A stretch of 64,000 nucleotides of DNA from Chrysopilus asiliformis (GCA_964034945.1 OZ035963.1:65678682-65742681), one strand, 5' to 3'. Positions 1 to 12,487 are shown, counted from the first letter of the stretch. Numbers and translations: made by a program. Notes: generated from the sequence alone by a model not told the origin.

Positions 1-2315
1 GCAGATAAAAGCATCATTGAAAATATACAGAAGGCAAATTCTCGGTTATAAAGAATTTTCCTCTAATAGCTTCAATACACTATGGTTAGACACTGTGTAG
101 CTTTACTCCTTCTTTCACATCTTTTCTATGTCCTTTTTAACTATTATCCCTAATCTGAAGCTAAGTTCGTCCTTTCGTCCCGGTTTGGCGTGTACCGCAG
201 TGTAACTCCAGAGACAGATTAGTGAAAGGATATCCAAATGAAATCTGTTACGGTCATGCACGGAAAATTTATAGCATAGAAGAAAAGCTTTAAAATTTAC
301 TTTTGTAAAGGGACTTTTCATATTTTTTTTTTTGCTGAATTAAAGGGATTTTACACCCTTTTAGTAAGGAAAATGCGAACAAGATTGAATAGATTTTATA
401 TAACTTGAGGGACAAACATTTTATTTAAAAAAGTCCAAATTATACATTCAAATCTGTTTGAAAAATTTAAATAATTTCATCTATGTTAGTTGGAAGAATT
501 TTCTAAGGATTAATTGAGATTTACGCTTCTTGGCATTTTATTTGGGTGTAAATTCTAATCGGTGCATTAAATGAGCGGTAATTCAAAAATTATCTTAAGA
601 AAAGTATTTTTTTCATAAAAAAATGGGTGGCTGAGTTGAGTAAAAGTTCATCCATCAAGAGGGGGTTTTTTTTCTTGAATTTCGTTGGTCTTTAAAAAAA
701 AGTCTCATCAATTCTTATAAAAATCTTGCCAGGGAAATATCTTTCGTATCAATTTTATTACTTCGACAAATTCTAGCACAAGGCCGAGTAATGACTCAAA
801 TATGATTAGTCAATTTTTGCTAATAAATTAAATTAAGATAAATTTGTTTTGTATACAAGATACACAAACAATACACGAGAAAAATTTCCCCGATTTCTAG
901 CAAAAATATTTATTTCGCCCACTATTATTTAGTTGGCGGTTGTTTTTTGCATGTAATTTAACGGCAAGACGATTAAATACACCTCCCCAAATTTATTATA
1001 ATCGATATTTTGATAACATGCTGGTAGAAAAGTGAAACTCAGGTTTCTTTTGTAATTTGTTATCTAATTTTTCTTTTGGCACAACACCTAGAAAATATTA
1101 ATTTCAACGGCCCAGGACTGTCATTTAGATTCATATCGCGAGTGTAATAAAATTTCATAAGGCAACCACAGGTGAGGGAAACTGTTTACATGTTGGGGTG
1201 AATTATAATGTAGAAAATCTATTTACGGAAAATGCACTGTAATAAGTTTGACGACATGACAAGTTGGCGTTTAACATCGACAATACACTCGAAAGGTTTT
1301 CCCAGTTATTTAGTTTTTTTTTCAGGAAAAGTGCTAGAAATTCTTTCAAAAATACTATAATTATACAACATAATTAGGGTCTCCAAATCACAAAAAAATG
1401 TTAAATCAACAATTTTCTCCGATTTCACATTTTTAGAAACCATTTTCAGATTTTTCTCGATGTTAGCAAATTAAAAGAAATTGAACTTTTTCAATAATTT
1501 TTCAAATTTAATAATTTTTCTAATCTTTCCAATTATTCCTGTTATGTTCTTTTATTTTGTTGCATTTCCAACTCCATTTTCCAATAGCATTTCTTTGCTC
1601 GCAAAGTCGATAAATATGGCTATGTCACCCTTTCACGGGGAAACTACCGAGCCGATTGTCCTAAAGTTTAGCTCCAACATAAATATGGCTTTTTGGAAAT
1701 TTACCTGTGAGTTCCCATCGAAAAGCACAGGCACATGAGGTTTGTTCTTTGCGGCTTACACAATTGCAATTTACACCAATTTACACAATCGGGTCTTAAG
1801 ATTTCCGGATTCACATCCGCGTAAAAGAAGCGTTAGAAGTGACGAGAACGACACACTGATTAATAATGCGTCTGCAAAGCCACAATTGCTTTAATGCGAA
1901 AATTGGTGATCGACGGTTCATCTTTGGGTCAATATTCCCCTCATGAAAATCCTGCAGCGATAGAGTAGCATTCAGTGGTTGTCGGGTCGATACAGTGATT
2001 AGCTGTGGAACCTGAATGTCACACGGTTGCCACTAGAGTTACCTCAAAGCCCCCATTTTTTTAAGATTTATGTGATGAAATACCGTCATATGACGCTCGC
2101 ATAAAGCTTGAAGCGGCGAATTTTGTTACTGGAGCGTCATTTTTTGTGAATTGGTAGCGTCAGAATTACATGCCTATGCAATAATTGCGGCGTGTCAAAC
2201 CAGTGAAATATCTGTAAAAATTGAAGATCTTTTTAATAAGCCAATATTTGGAGAGGTCGAGAAGCGTTACCAGCCCCGAACTTTATATTTTATATAAAAA
2301 ATGGTCTGGTAAAAT
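1..2315. other. AT-rich non-coding stretch
   Basis: I see no convincing gene here. Open frames are under 90 codons and have no recognisable motif. The stretch is AT-rich with poly-A and poly-T runs, and one dispersed-repeat fragment lies at 1633-1690. It could be intergenic or deep intronic. Confidence 0.6.
1633..1690 (+). repeat. Dispersed repeat fragment (family 3)
   Basis: The phrase AAACTACCGAGCCGAT, preceded by a CACGGGG/CGCGGGA stretch and followed by a related tail, recurs at 6831-6900. The two copies are diverged. They look like remnants of an old interspersed element. The class is not determined. Confidence 0.5.
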
Positions 2316-2343
2316 GTCGTCAACGCCACCATCTAAGCCAATT
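2316..2343 (+). repeat. 28-bp exact repeat, copy 1
   Basis: A 28-bp stretch beginning GTCGTCAACGCCACC is identical to 4939-4966, and the flanks do not align by eye. It is GC-richer than its surroundings. It may be a remnant of an interspersed element. No function is assigned. Confidence 0.6.
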
Positions 2344-3924
2344 TTAATTGTCTGGTAAATTTTTTGGAAAATTTTGATAGAAATCCATCTAATTTAGTAA
2401 ATATCCGTATTTCTGTTTCCAAACACACTTCAATCCTTTAACAGTGTACAATTTTATAAGAAAGAAAAAAAAACACTTTTTTTACATGTTCGTTTTTTTC
2501 AAAACGAAATCACCATCGCTATTATTATATTTTTATTCTCTCATTAAACAGCATGTTTGTATCCTTCATCAATCCTGTTAGAATTCCGGACTACCGATGG
2601 GGTTAATTTTTCACCCTCTGTGAAAACATTCTCACCCTGTGATTGGTATGTATTTACACACTGACTAGGTTTTTCCCGATAAATCATTTTGATAAGTCCG
2701 GAAGCCTCAAAACTTGCCATTGCGTGCGGAAAATTATGTCGAAATCAAAATATTTTCGTTGGGCCACCCCATTATATATAGTTGTGGCGCCCCTACGATT
2801 ATATCATGAATGTTGAATGACGGTTAGGGTGTTGAACTCCAAAAAAAAACGCGGAATGAGGTCTACCTGGACAGGTGCAAAATTCATTGGCCAACGGTTT
2901 CTAGTTTTGGTTTCCTAAGTTTTTATTTTCCAGCTTTTCACCATTCTGGTCTTCGAAATATCGGAAGCGGTTGCGTGTAGATGATGGTATCTAGTAACCT
3001 ACAATTGAGTTATTTTGTCTTTACTAGAAGCCTTTATAGTGTTTTATTCCCAAGACACCTGCGATTTAGTGCTGGTAGTTTTCCAGTTTTTTCTTCTTCT
3101 CTACACTATGTGGGGTCGAAAATATTTTTTTTCTCCGACTTGAAAGCCCTTCGAGTAATGGTGAGAATTTGAATTTCGCGTAGGGAGCCGAACATCCCTC
3201 GTTCAACTCTGATTATAATAAATAAGGAAGGTGCCAAAATATCAACCTTAGCGTTGTTGGTAGTGTCCATAGGTGCTCTTCAGACATTTTGAGGGACTAG
3301 AAATTGGCCACATTTGAGCCTTTATTTGTAAGTCTTAAAGCTTTACTAAATTTTCAACGCTATCTGATATCAAGGTCACCGGGGGAGTTCATTACAATAT
3401 TTTTGGGTTTTGTGCTTGACCTAAATTTTTGCTGGTCGGTAGTTTTCAGTGTATTCGATGCTTTAAGACAGTTTTCTAATGAACATTTAATATTTATGAG
3501 CTCTTCGAGTGGAAAACGATTTAATTGGTCGGTGGCTGGTGGGTGGTCGCCTAATAGTTATGAGACGCTGGTGTCCATTTTATTTTGAACTGCTTCTTAT
3601 GGAATATTAAATCCCATTTTTAATTTGTAAATGGGATTCTTGGGTTACTTCATTGAAACACTAAAATGATTTCTCCTAGCAATACATTTTAATAAAACAT
3701 TTAGGATCAATATTCATGGCTAATACAAATTTTGACATATGAAATATGATTCGATTGTTTTGAGCGATTGGATAAAATATTAATTGGTCTACGAGAAGCA
3801 TATTTTGTGGGTTTTCGGAATTCATAAATGAAAATATTGTTACTGCATACGCTAGGGGAACCAGCATGAATTTCTAGCCGATTAATTTTCTAAATTAATT
3901 AAAATGGAAAAAGTTTTTGATCAT
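2344..3924. other. Non-coding stretch, nothing recognised
   Basis: Only short open frames (63 and 94 codons) without domains or composition typical of coding sequence are present. No RNA gene or clear repeat was recognised. Confidence 0.5.
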
Positions 3925-4255
3925 GTTGCGAATCGCCTCTTTAAATTTAGTACCAGGAAGACCGAGCCATGCTCGGCGACCTCAAAATCCTACTTTTGTT
4001 GATTTTTGGGGAAAAACTAAATTCACATTATGTTTACAGAGCTTTTCCAGAGTTTTTAAATTCCCGACCTAGAATTCTAGAACTAAAACTAACGCGCGAT
4101 AAGAAAATTTCATAGAAATCGGTTGAGTGGTTATTGAGTAATCGCTGTCACCGATTTTTGAGACGTTGTTTTGAGACACCAGGTGAGGGTTATCGAGGGG
4201 AGGGAGACCGTTGTGCAGACAGACAGAAAGACATTCCTCGTATTATATTATAGGA
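3925..4255 (+). repeat. Dispersed repeat, possible non-LTR retrotransposon tail
   Basis: The stretch contains a small palindrome (ACCGAGCC at 3960 and GCTCGG), then AATCGGTTGAGTGG, then a GACAGACAGAAAGAC run, and ends in TATTATATTATAGGATT. The order 'ATTTCATAGAAATCGGTT... to TAT-rich end' resembles 3' tails of arthropod non-LTR elements. That comparison is from memory and no reverse transcriptase is present here. It could equally be another dispersed repeat. Confidence 0.35.
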
Positions 4256-4265
4256 TTGTCAAAAT

Positions 4266-4403
4266 CTCGATTTGCGTCGTTAATTTGTACCAGAGAAAGA
4301 CGTCGCAAATCGAAATATTACCGTCGCAACTTTGAAACCATGAACATTTTTGTACGACGCAACTTCGGAACGACGCAAATCGGAACGACGCATATCGAGG
4401 TTT
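4266..4403. repeat. Cluster of GACGCAA direct and inverted short repeats
   Basis: GATTTGCGTCGTT near 4269 is the inverse of the GACGCAAATC phrase. Related phrases (GTCGCAAATCG, GTCGCAACTT, GACGCAACTTCGGA, GACGCAAATCGGA, GACGCATATCG) follow within about 140 bp. The cluster can fold back on itself. No known family was recognised. Confidence 0.5.
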
Positions 4404-4766
4404 TGGTGTATTCATCCAAAATTTACAAAAGAATTTTAGTTTTCGGAATATCGGCCTCTTAAAAATTAAGTTTTTTGAAAATTTCTCGAAAACTATGCGC
4501 TTTTAATAAAAAAATACATACTGCAAATTTAAAAAATAATTAAAATAAAAAATCTGTCGAAACATAAAACCATAGAAACTAAAATTGAGTCTATTTGATG
4601 GGCCCAAAATAGTACCTATTTGTATAAAAAACGAAGATTTACAGCGGCGCAATAAAACATCTCAAACAAAAAAAAAATTCAATATCGAAAATATTTGAAA
4701 AGTTGCTGTCTCGTTAACAAAAAAAAAGAGAAAAACCTTTTTCGCCATTCCTAATTTTCCTCCGCC

Positions 4767-5084
4767 GTGGAAAAAAGATTTTCTCGCCACCCTCTCAGAC
4801 CAAAGGACTTTGGACGGGGCGACGGATGGCCATCCAGTCGTGTTATCGACATTGACGTAATTGAGGGTGGCCGTGAGTGTTTTTGGCGAAAATCGAGGGG
4901 CCGCATTGAGCTGGAAAATAAAGTTTTCCCATTAGCTTGTCGTCAACGCCACCATCTAAGCCAATTAGCTGTAAATCAAACATTACGCATTAAAAGTAGC
5001 TCCACACCGAAAAAAAACATCATCCCCAAAAGAGGAAAATCAGAGAATTCAAGTAGGACACAAGTAGGTGCTTCAATGGCCTAA
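4767..5084 (+). other. Unsupported 105-codon open frame
   Basis: An open frame in locally GC-richer sequence. The product would be basic, has no recognisable domain, no signal peptide and no membrane segment, and it overlaps a dispersed 28-bp repeat at 4939-4966. There is no promoter, splice or homology evidence. An untranslated or exonic fragment of an unseen gene cannot be excluded, but most likely it is chance. Confidence 0.1.
4939..4966 (+). repeat. 28-bp exact repeat, copy 2
   Basis: Identical to 2316-2343 over 28 bases. The two copies lie about 2.6 kb apart in the same orientation. Confidence 0.6.
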
Positions 5085-7263
5085 AATCGGTGGAATATTT
5101 ATTCAGTGTTTTTGAAAGTTATTGCCTGCTACCTCCACCATCAATGGTCGCTTGTGTTTTCCGGAAAATTTGGAATCTAAAAAAACACTTACAGAAATCT
5201 GCGAATTGGGGTTTTTTTTCAATTACTTTCATTTTAGATGGAGAGAACGCACTTCTTTCCATCAGAGGGTTTGGAAAAAAGAAATAGAGGACAAAAATCA
5301 ATAAATTGCCCGTTTGAAAGTGGGAAATTTGATTTGAATTTTCAACATTTTATGAACTCTTTAAAGTTTATGGAATTTCAAATGAATTTAATTCAATTCA
5401 TATTTGAAATGCATCATAATTGACTGCACATGCACTATGGATAAGGGTTATTAAATTAATTATCCGAGGAAGTAATGATGCCACAAAACTGAAACCAATT
5501 TACTATAAAATCACATTAAAGTTTATTAAGCATATGTTTTGGGATATTTTAGGCACAGCCATTTTGTGGCATGCATTTACAAAATAATCATATTTAAATA
5601 CTTTGAAATACACTAATTATAACGTGAGTGGTTTTTAGTTGTATAAAATGTTATTGAAATGGAAATTTAAACGACATGTCGGTAGTTAAAAAATCGCTTT
5701 CTATTTGTAAATTTGATATAATGAACACTGAAATAATTTTTTTTTGCAATTGGCTTTTTTTTTGGCGTAATTAACCCCCGGCCGCCTATTAAAGTTACAA
5801 CAAAATAAGTTACTTTATTATCACGCACAAGAAAGTAAACTTTTTATTACCAGAGTTGGGATTTTTCTCATTTCAACAACTTTTCAATTTTCTGAAGCCA
5901 CTTTTAAGGTTTCTATTTCGGTTTTGACTTAAATTCGTATTTGTTACCTTTTTTTTACCTCGTAAATCAAATCGCAACGCAACAATTGATCTTTCTTGTT
6001 CTCAACATCACGCCATTAAGAGAACAGCCACAAAACTTGGCTATTTTTAACCTTTTTGAAGCCGGCGTTTTGTGGCCGAACGGAACTGAGAAAAACATCG
6101 TCGAAAACGCAAGAAAAATCCGTCAAGTATGGGAACTGAAGTAAAATTCGAAAAAAAAAATGGGGAAAGGTTTTTTTTCTTCTTTAGAATCTCATAGCAA
6201 AAGGATAAGGACCCGATGCAGGACGAAAGCAATGTGCCAGAATAGCAATAAATCGTAGTTTTCTTTACGACGACCGACATTGCGTTGGTTATCGGTTAGT
6301 ATGAAAGCAGTTAAGATGCCTTTCACGATAATTTCCCAGTGTTCCGTGGGGGTAGTTTTTCTCTTGGGAAGGTCTCGCTCAGTCCTTTCTGTTTGGACAC
6401 GCACCCGAATGGACACAATTAATGAATCGAACTAGATTCTCACCTTCTCATATCATATCGTTCACAATTGTTAGCAAGTCAAATGTACGATTTTATATAT
6501 TGATATCGATTAATTTGTTGTAGCTGGAATTCTGCCCGAAAAACTGGGTCAATATACAAATATTAGGTTGAAATTGTGTTGTTTTTATGATCTTGTAAGG
6601 TGATCTATAATTCATTTTTCAAATGCCATCAAATAGTGGAAAAGATAGGTTTTTTGTAAGTTTTTTAAAGTATAGCGCGGATTTGGTTCAAGGGTAAATT
6701 GAATTTCTGGTGGTAGGTTTTAGTTTTGGTTCCTAAAATTTCAAAATTTGGTCCTAGTTTTGATTTTGACTTCTTAAATTTTAAAAATTTGGAGAATCCG
6801 AAGCTTGGTTTTTCCTCTATCTTACTCGTTCGCGGGAAAACTACCGAGCCGATGGACTTGAAATTCGGCATAGATTATCCTCGGGGGCTCAGCTCTCACA
6901 TAGATACACAAAAAAAGGAGCTTGAATGGTGCGTAGTGGAAAAGGGGGAGAGGAAAAGGGGGCAGTAAAGTGAATCCAAATCCGATTGCTGGAATTTATT
7001 GTCTTTTTGTTAACTTTTAAAAACCATTTTCCGAAGAGAAAAAACTTTGAAGAAAAGCACAAACCACCTACTCTAGCCTATCTAATTTAAAACCAGCCGA
7101 ATTTTGTTTTCCTAGGTTTTGTTCTATCCAGGCTTCTAGTCATGCGGCGCCGGGCCTAAATTCTAGTAGAAAATAATATTAGTTTTATGATCCTAAAGAT
7201 TCAAATTTTAACCGAACGGATATTACTAAAATAATTTCTGGTATTTGTTTTGGTTAGCAAGGC
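5085..7263. other. AT-rich non-coding stretch
   Basis: Short overlapping open frames on both strands, none recognisable. A diverged family 3 fragment sits at 6831-6900. Nothing else was recognised. Confidence 0.5.
6831..6900 (+). repeat. Dispersed repeat fragment (family 3)
   Basis: Second copy of the AAACTACCGAGCCGAT phrase seen at 1633-1690, here followed by GGACTTGAAATTCGGC. Diverged and truncated. Confidence 0.5.
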
Positions 7264-7266
7264 TAA

Positions 7267-7504
7267 GGCACTTGGCACACCGAATGCGAATTCGCACCGT
7301 ATTGCGAAAAAGTTCAAGTTTACCATGCGATCCTAAATCATGTGTCATCTACATAATTTCGCAGAGACCGCAATTTTACGGAGACCGCATTGTTACGTAA
7401 TACAAAATTAGAGCTCGTGTAGATGACATATGATATAAGATCGCATGGTAAACTTAAACTTTTGCGCAATGCGGTGCGAATTCGCATTCGGTGTGCCAAG
7501 TGCC
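7267..7504. mobile_element. MITE with long inverted repeats, PIF/Harbinger-like
   Basis: The 238-bp element starts GGCACTTGGCACACCG and ends with its complement, CGGTGTGCCAAGTGCC. The arms pair imperfectly for roughly 70 bp and include the palindromic phrase GCGAATTCGC. Both sides carry the trinucleotide TAA (7264-7266 and 7505-7507), a 3-bp target duplication typical of PIF/Harbinger elements. There is no coding capacity. Assignment to the superfamily rests on duplication length only. Confidence 0.7.
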
Positions 7505-7549
7505 TAAGTTTTTTAGCGGGCTAAATCTGACCATTGGTTTTTCCCACCC

Positions 7550-7785
7550 CCGTAGAACTGAAACCGTTTTTTTTTCAATTTTCTCGAAAACGGTGAGTCG
7601 TATTGAAAAATTTATAAAAATATAATGTGTTTTTATGGTTATGGTGTTCACGGATAGATAGACGGACGAACAGACAGACGGACAGGCAGACATGCAGAAA
7701 TCAAAATTTTTTGTCACCCCAAAACATCCTGGTGTAGTTCATTTTTGTGTCCAATGCGTTACAAACGGTATATTAATCTAACATA
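7550..7785 (+). repeat. Family 1 dispersed repeat, diverged fragment
   Basis: A GACGGACGAACAGACAGACGGACAGGCAGACATGCA tract (broken here into its parts: GACGGACGAACAGACAGAC, then GGACAGGCAGACATGC) is followed by CCTGGTGTAGTTCATTTTTG and a TTACAAACGGTA phrase. This is the same order as the 3' half of the copies at 8846-9400 and 11651-13966, but diverged and without their 5' half. Confidence 0.6.
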
Positions 7786-8526
7786 CTGCTATATGATTCT
7801 CATATATGCTAGAGTATAAAACGTAGGTATTTTTAAAATTTATTTCAGCGATAAAACTCTGAATGTGACCATAAATGCTTCATTTTATTGCGATCACACA
7901 AAACTTTATTTAATATTCGGCTGCTGTCAATGATATACAAGTACTTGGAATGTTTCATTTTGGTTTCGTAATATTTGCAGGGATATTAGTAACATACGAG
8001 TACTATATAAAGTTGATTCAGGTGTACCAATGCGAAGTATTAATATAGGAACTGAAGTGATAAAACGATTTCACTTCACAATTGATATAGCATGAAAAAT
8101 ATCGAAAATAACTTCTCACTCTCTGTTTATTTTCTTTTGTAGGATTTTTCCTTTCGATATTTGTGCGAAATTATGTTTACACGATATTCTATTGAGATCA
8201 GAGTACTTGAAATCTACATAAGTGTGTTAATATTTGCACACAGTTTTTGAGAAAATCCAATAAATACATACTATAGGAAAATAGCAGTTATTTCTGGAAC
8301 TAATCGAAAAACTTAGTCAACACTTGTTAATTTTAGTTTTTCCTTACTTTCTTGGCACGCAATATGCCTAATTTGGCAAGTTTCCTTAATAAGAAAAAAT
8401 CAAATGGGCAACTGGCATAGGGGATGATTTGTAACTTGTAATAACGCTTAGTTTTTAACTTGTAACGGCTCGCAATTTAAGTCTACTCGATTTTAACTTT
8501 CTTCTTCTGAAAGTATTGTATTCATG

Positions 8527-8672
8527 ACAAAGAGGAGGGGGACGGAGAGGGGTGGTGGAGGAGGAGGGTCGCTGGAGGGGGGTGATGGAAAGGGAGTAAG
8601 GGTTGAGCGAGTGGAAACCGGGTGTTGGTAAGTAGGGCGGGGTAAATTGGTGGTTTGGTGGTTGGGGTGGGG
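8527..8672 (+). repeat. G-rich purine tract with quadruplex potential
   Basis: About 145 bp of strongly strand-asymmetric sequence with many GGG/GGGG runs, such as GAGGAGGGGGACGGAGAGGG. The opposite strand is C-rich and gives a spurious proline-rich open frame. Several closely spaced G runs satisfy a simple G-quadruplex pattern. No gene is attached to it. Confidence 0.6.
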
Positions 8673-8845
8673 AATTTATAAGAACGTTAAGCGACAAGCG
8701 GATAAACGAATGCTCCAATTCTAGTTCTATGAAAAGAAAACGGAAAAAGAATCAAAACGAAAGATTATTTTCGAATCTTTTTCACTCGCGAATCGAAAAA
8801 TAAATTTCCAAGAGGTTTCGATTCGCTCGCGAACGAATTAAACAA

Positions 8846-9400
8846 ACATAACAAAAGCTATAAATGCCAATCTGGCAATTATTGAAAACCCGTGTGGTGA
8901 TTTAAGTGAACGTCGAACAGTTGTATCAAAATTCCACTGTGAAGTTAAACTTTTCAATAAGATTTTTTAAAATCTATTCCAATCGGATTTTGATGCATAA
9001 GAGTTTTATGTAGAATCATATCCTAAATAACTTTTGTTCTTGCACTTTTTTGATAAGATGCACCGTTTTTGAGGTATTCGCAAAAAAACATTTTCGTTCG
9101 TATGGGGGGTACCCCCCCTAATGGTCCATTTTTGCCCATTAACGAACTTAGCCTTGTATTTTACGAAAAAACGAATCTGCGTTAAATTTCAAATCTCTAG
9201 CGCAATTCGTGCGCCCGCAATCCGCGCCACAGACGGACGGACAAACGGACGGAGAGACGGACGGACATGCAAAATTCAATTTTTTTTATCATTCTAAACA
9301 CACTGGTGTAATTCATTTTTGTGTGTGATAACGGGATCTTGGCGTTACACAAACGGTAAGGCAAATCTAATATACCCTTTGGTTTCACCATACGGGTATA
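8846..9400 (+). repeat. Family 1 dispersed repeat, copy 1
   Basis: Begins near ACATAACAAAAGCTATAA, followed by a small palindrome (GCCAATCTGGC) and CCCGTGTGGTGA. It has a GACGGACGGACAAACGGACGG tract in two parts near 9232-9266 and ends TCACCATACGGGTATA. CCCGTATGGTGA-type phrases near the start and their inverse at the end suggest subterminal inverted repeats. The same order is found at 11651-13966 and, inverted, at 26158-26685. No coding capacity. Class unknown. Confidence 0.75.
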
Positions 9401-11650
9401 ATTAAAAATCGGTTTCAATTCATTCGCGAGGGAATCGAAAAAATAAAATTCTTTGTGAAAAGAATCATTTGCGAATTTTATTTTATATTTTATTTTACAA
9501 TTTATATTAAATGCAAAAGAATGGTATTTTCGATTCGCGAACCGAGTTTTTCCGTACCCTAGATTGAACCGTTTATAATTTCTCATCAAAACAATACCAT
9601 ATAATTTTCATACTTCGGTTTTGTTTATCTACATGTTTCACAACATGATAATACTTACAAAAAAAAAATTACACCAAATAATATTTAACGATATTAATTT
9701 GCTACATTCATTCACACGGATTCGCAATCGTTTGCACATTACTATCACCAGAGGTCATTAGAATAGAAAATTTATGAGAAATGAAATGGATTCCCTATAT
9801 AAGTTAAAAGGTATTAGGGTCGCATTAAGGGAACAGTTATGGGACTTTTGCACGGCACGTTTCATAGTGTATTTTTTTTCATTTCTTTTCTTTCATTCTA
9901 GACTCCAAGCTTTAATGAAGACAAATTGTTAAGAAATACACATGTATTGTATATTCGTTACACCAATTTATCTTTCAATAGACGAGTATATTTTATTAAT
10001 GTTAATAGGGATTAAGATCCATTTAATAACGGATACGAATACAGAAAATGAAAAGTGCTTTTCTCCCCTATTCATACTTTTATGACGTAATTCAGAGTTA
10101 TATTGAATAAGTGATTATATAAAATGAAAATGTGACGATAGACGATAAAATTACGATAAGGAAAATTATCCCCAATTAAAAGAATTTGTTTTCGCTGTCA
10201 ATTTCATGGTGAAAAACCTAAAAATTAATTTCTTCGTTGCTGTAATTTTTCTTCTTCTTCATTAAATTGAAAAATCAATGCGGTATTGTTTTTCCTCTTA
10301 ATAATGTTGCCTAATTGAACTTTATCGCGTGCAAACAGCCATGCTGAAGGACATTGAAAAATTTATTTCATCCAAAAAATATTTAAGTTTCGATTTTTTT
10401 TTATATCTCCAGATGAATAAATTGAGAAATTCGCCCAGAATTCAGTTCGAAGTATTTTTTTTTCCAATGGACATAAATTAAGACGAGCCCAAAATTTCTT
10501 TTCGACATACACACACACACATAATCTACATTTAGAAGAGATACTTTGATAAAATGAAGTGAATTGTATATTTCTGTTTATCTTTGTCGCAAATATTCTT
10601 TGTATATCAGCAGACGGAAGTGGATTATAGGATGTAGAGACAAGGGAAAATGAAGACATGGAAAATTACGAAAACAAGAAAACACAAATCGGGATGAAGG
10701 TGGGCGTACGACCGACGTCTACTGAAGCAAATTAGACATCGAATTGCTGATAAAATGATAGAAAAATATCTTACTGAGAGGGAAAATTCGTTGCCTATAT
10801 TTTTGTGGAGGTTTCTTTAAGGAGGTTGTCTTAATAAGGCGAGAGAAAAATTATTTCTATGGGGATTGAACGTGAATCTGATGGGGATTGAACGTAATAT
10901 ATTTTATTTAATTTCCTGAAATTTGGTAAATAAAAAGTTGTTTGATGTTGTTGGGGTTAATTTACCTAAAGTAAAACAGATAACTGTGATTTCATCCATA
11001 AAAAAACATTTAGAATACCTTCGGCAATGCAATTTCTAATAAACGTACGGATCCTTTGATTCTTTTTATTAATTTTTGAACAGAACCTAAAATAAAAATA
11101 GTACTGAAAAACATTCCTGTAATAAAAAATACTCTTAATATTATATTTATATTTTTTGTTCGCTTCCACCAGACTATCCCCTTAAATATTTTGGGAAGTA
11201 CAAACGGCACACCATATAATGCTAGTTACCCAAAGTTATACCTACAGTAGCCTGCAGAGATAAAACGACATAAGTCATAAATAATGGCCAGGAGAAAGGC
11301 GACATGGAGCCAAGAATGGAATGAAAATTGGCGCCATACTTGAATTAGAACATATAATGATGTAAATTGTTTAGAAAAAATTTATTCAGACACCAATTGA
11401 TATCATTTTTGTGGCCTAATGACGACATTTTAATAAATTCTGATATTTTTTTTGTTCATGCCTAATCATATTCGGTATTTCTTGCGGTTGGTACAAGAAA
11501 AAGTTCTTTCAAATCGACTTCTGCCTGGGACGAATATATTTCAAAACTAATTTAAGCCAGACAATCGCTTACATGTCTCGAAAATTAACAAATATGCGCC
11601 GCAGGCAAAATATTTTCAAATTTTTGCAAAAATATCCCTTCTTTTGAATA
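9401..11650. other. AT-rich non-coding stretch
   Basis: AT-rich sequence with TTCGCGA-type phrases at 9435-9545 that also occur just upstream of family 1 copy 1 (8760-8835), so copy 1 may have inserted into an older repeat. A 14-base phrase TGGGGATTGAACGT is duplicated at about 10860-10900, and a short CA run lies near 10510. No gene was recognised. Confidence 0.45.
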
Positions 11651-12036
11651 AAACATAACAAAATCTATAATTGCTAATCTGGCAATCATTGGAGACCCGT
11701 ATGGTGATATTCGTATCAAAATTCGAACAGTTGTACCAAAATTCCACTTTGAAGTCAAACTTTCCAATAAGATTTTTTAAAATTTATTCCAATCAGATTT
11801 TGATGTATGGGAGTTTTATGTAGAATCATATCCTAAATAACTTTTGTTCTTGGACTTTTTTGATAACATGTACCGTTTTTGAGATATTCACAAAAACCGT
11901 TTTCGTTCGTATGGGGGGTACCCCCCCTAATGGTCCATTTTTGTCCATTAACGAACTTAGCCTCACATTTTACGAAAAACGAATCTGCGCAAAATTTCAA
12001 GTCTCTAGCTCAATCCGTACGCCCGCAATCCGCGCC

Positions 12037-12074
<38 letters not shown>

Positions 12075-12102
12075 GGACAGACGGACGGACAGACGGACGG
12101 AC
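12037..12102 (+). repeat. GACA/GACG microsatellite within family 1
   Basis: About 66 bp of ACAG repeats passing into GACGGACAGACGGACG. It sits at the position where other family 1 copies carry a GACGGAC tract, so tract length varies between copies. Confidence 0.85.
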
Positions 12103-12487
12103 ATGCTAAATTCAACTTTTTTCATCATTCTAAACCAGTGGTTCCCAAACTCTTTTGGCCCACGGACCCCTTTTCATAGTCAAAACTTGTCCACGGACCC
12201 CTTTTCATAGTCAAAACTTGCCCATGGACCCTGGGTGAAAAACTACATAAATGCATAATAGAAAAATTACAAATTTAACTTTAATGTCTTGAATGGTAAA
12301 TGATGATGTAAAAATAAAATATAAATAAAACATTTTGTTGAAGAAGTATTTATTGAATCTCCGCCGAAGACGCGGCCTTTTATATTCGCGGCTCGTTTGC
12401 CAACGTTCCTGTATGTTCGGCCGAGGTCTCGAACGTTCTCATATGCAGATCTCAAACATTCTCGATGCGTTCACGCCAGATCTCGAA

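Noticed and set aside
3960..4255. Complete non-LTR retrotransposon
   Set aside because: Only a tail-like sequence is present. No reverse transcriptase or endonuclease frame lies upstream.
8455..8718. Proline-rich 87-codon minus-strand frame
   Set aside because: It is the translation of the C-rich strand of a G-rich tract.
9197..9589. 130-codon minus-strand open frame
   Set aside because: It overlaps the family 1 repeat and its GACGGAC tract, and shows no recognisable protein motif.
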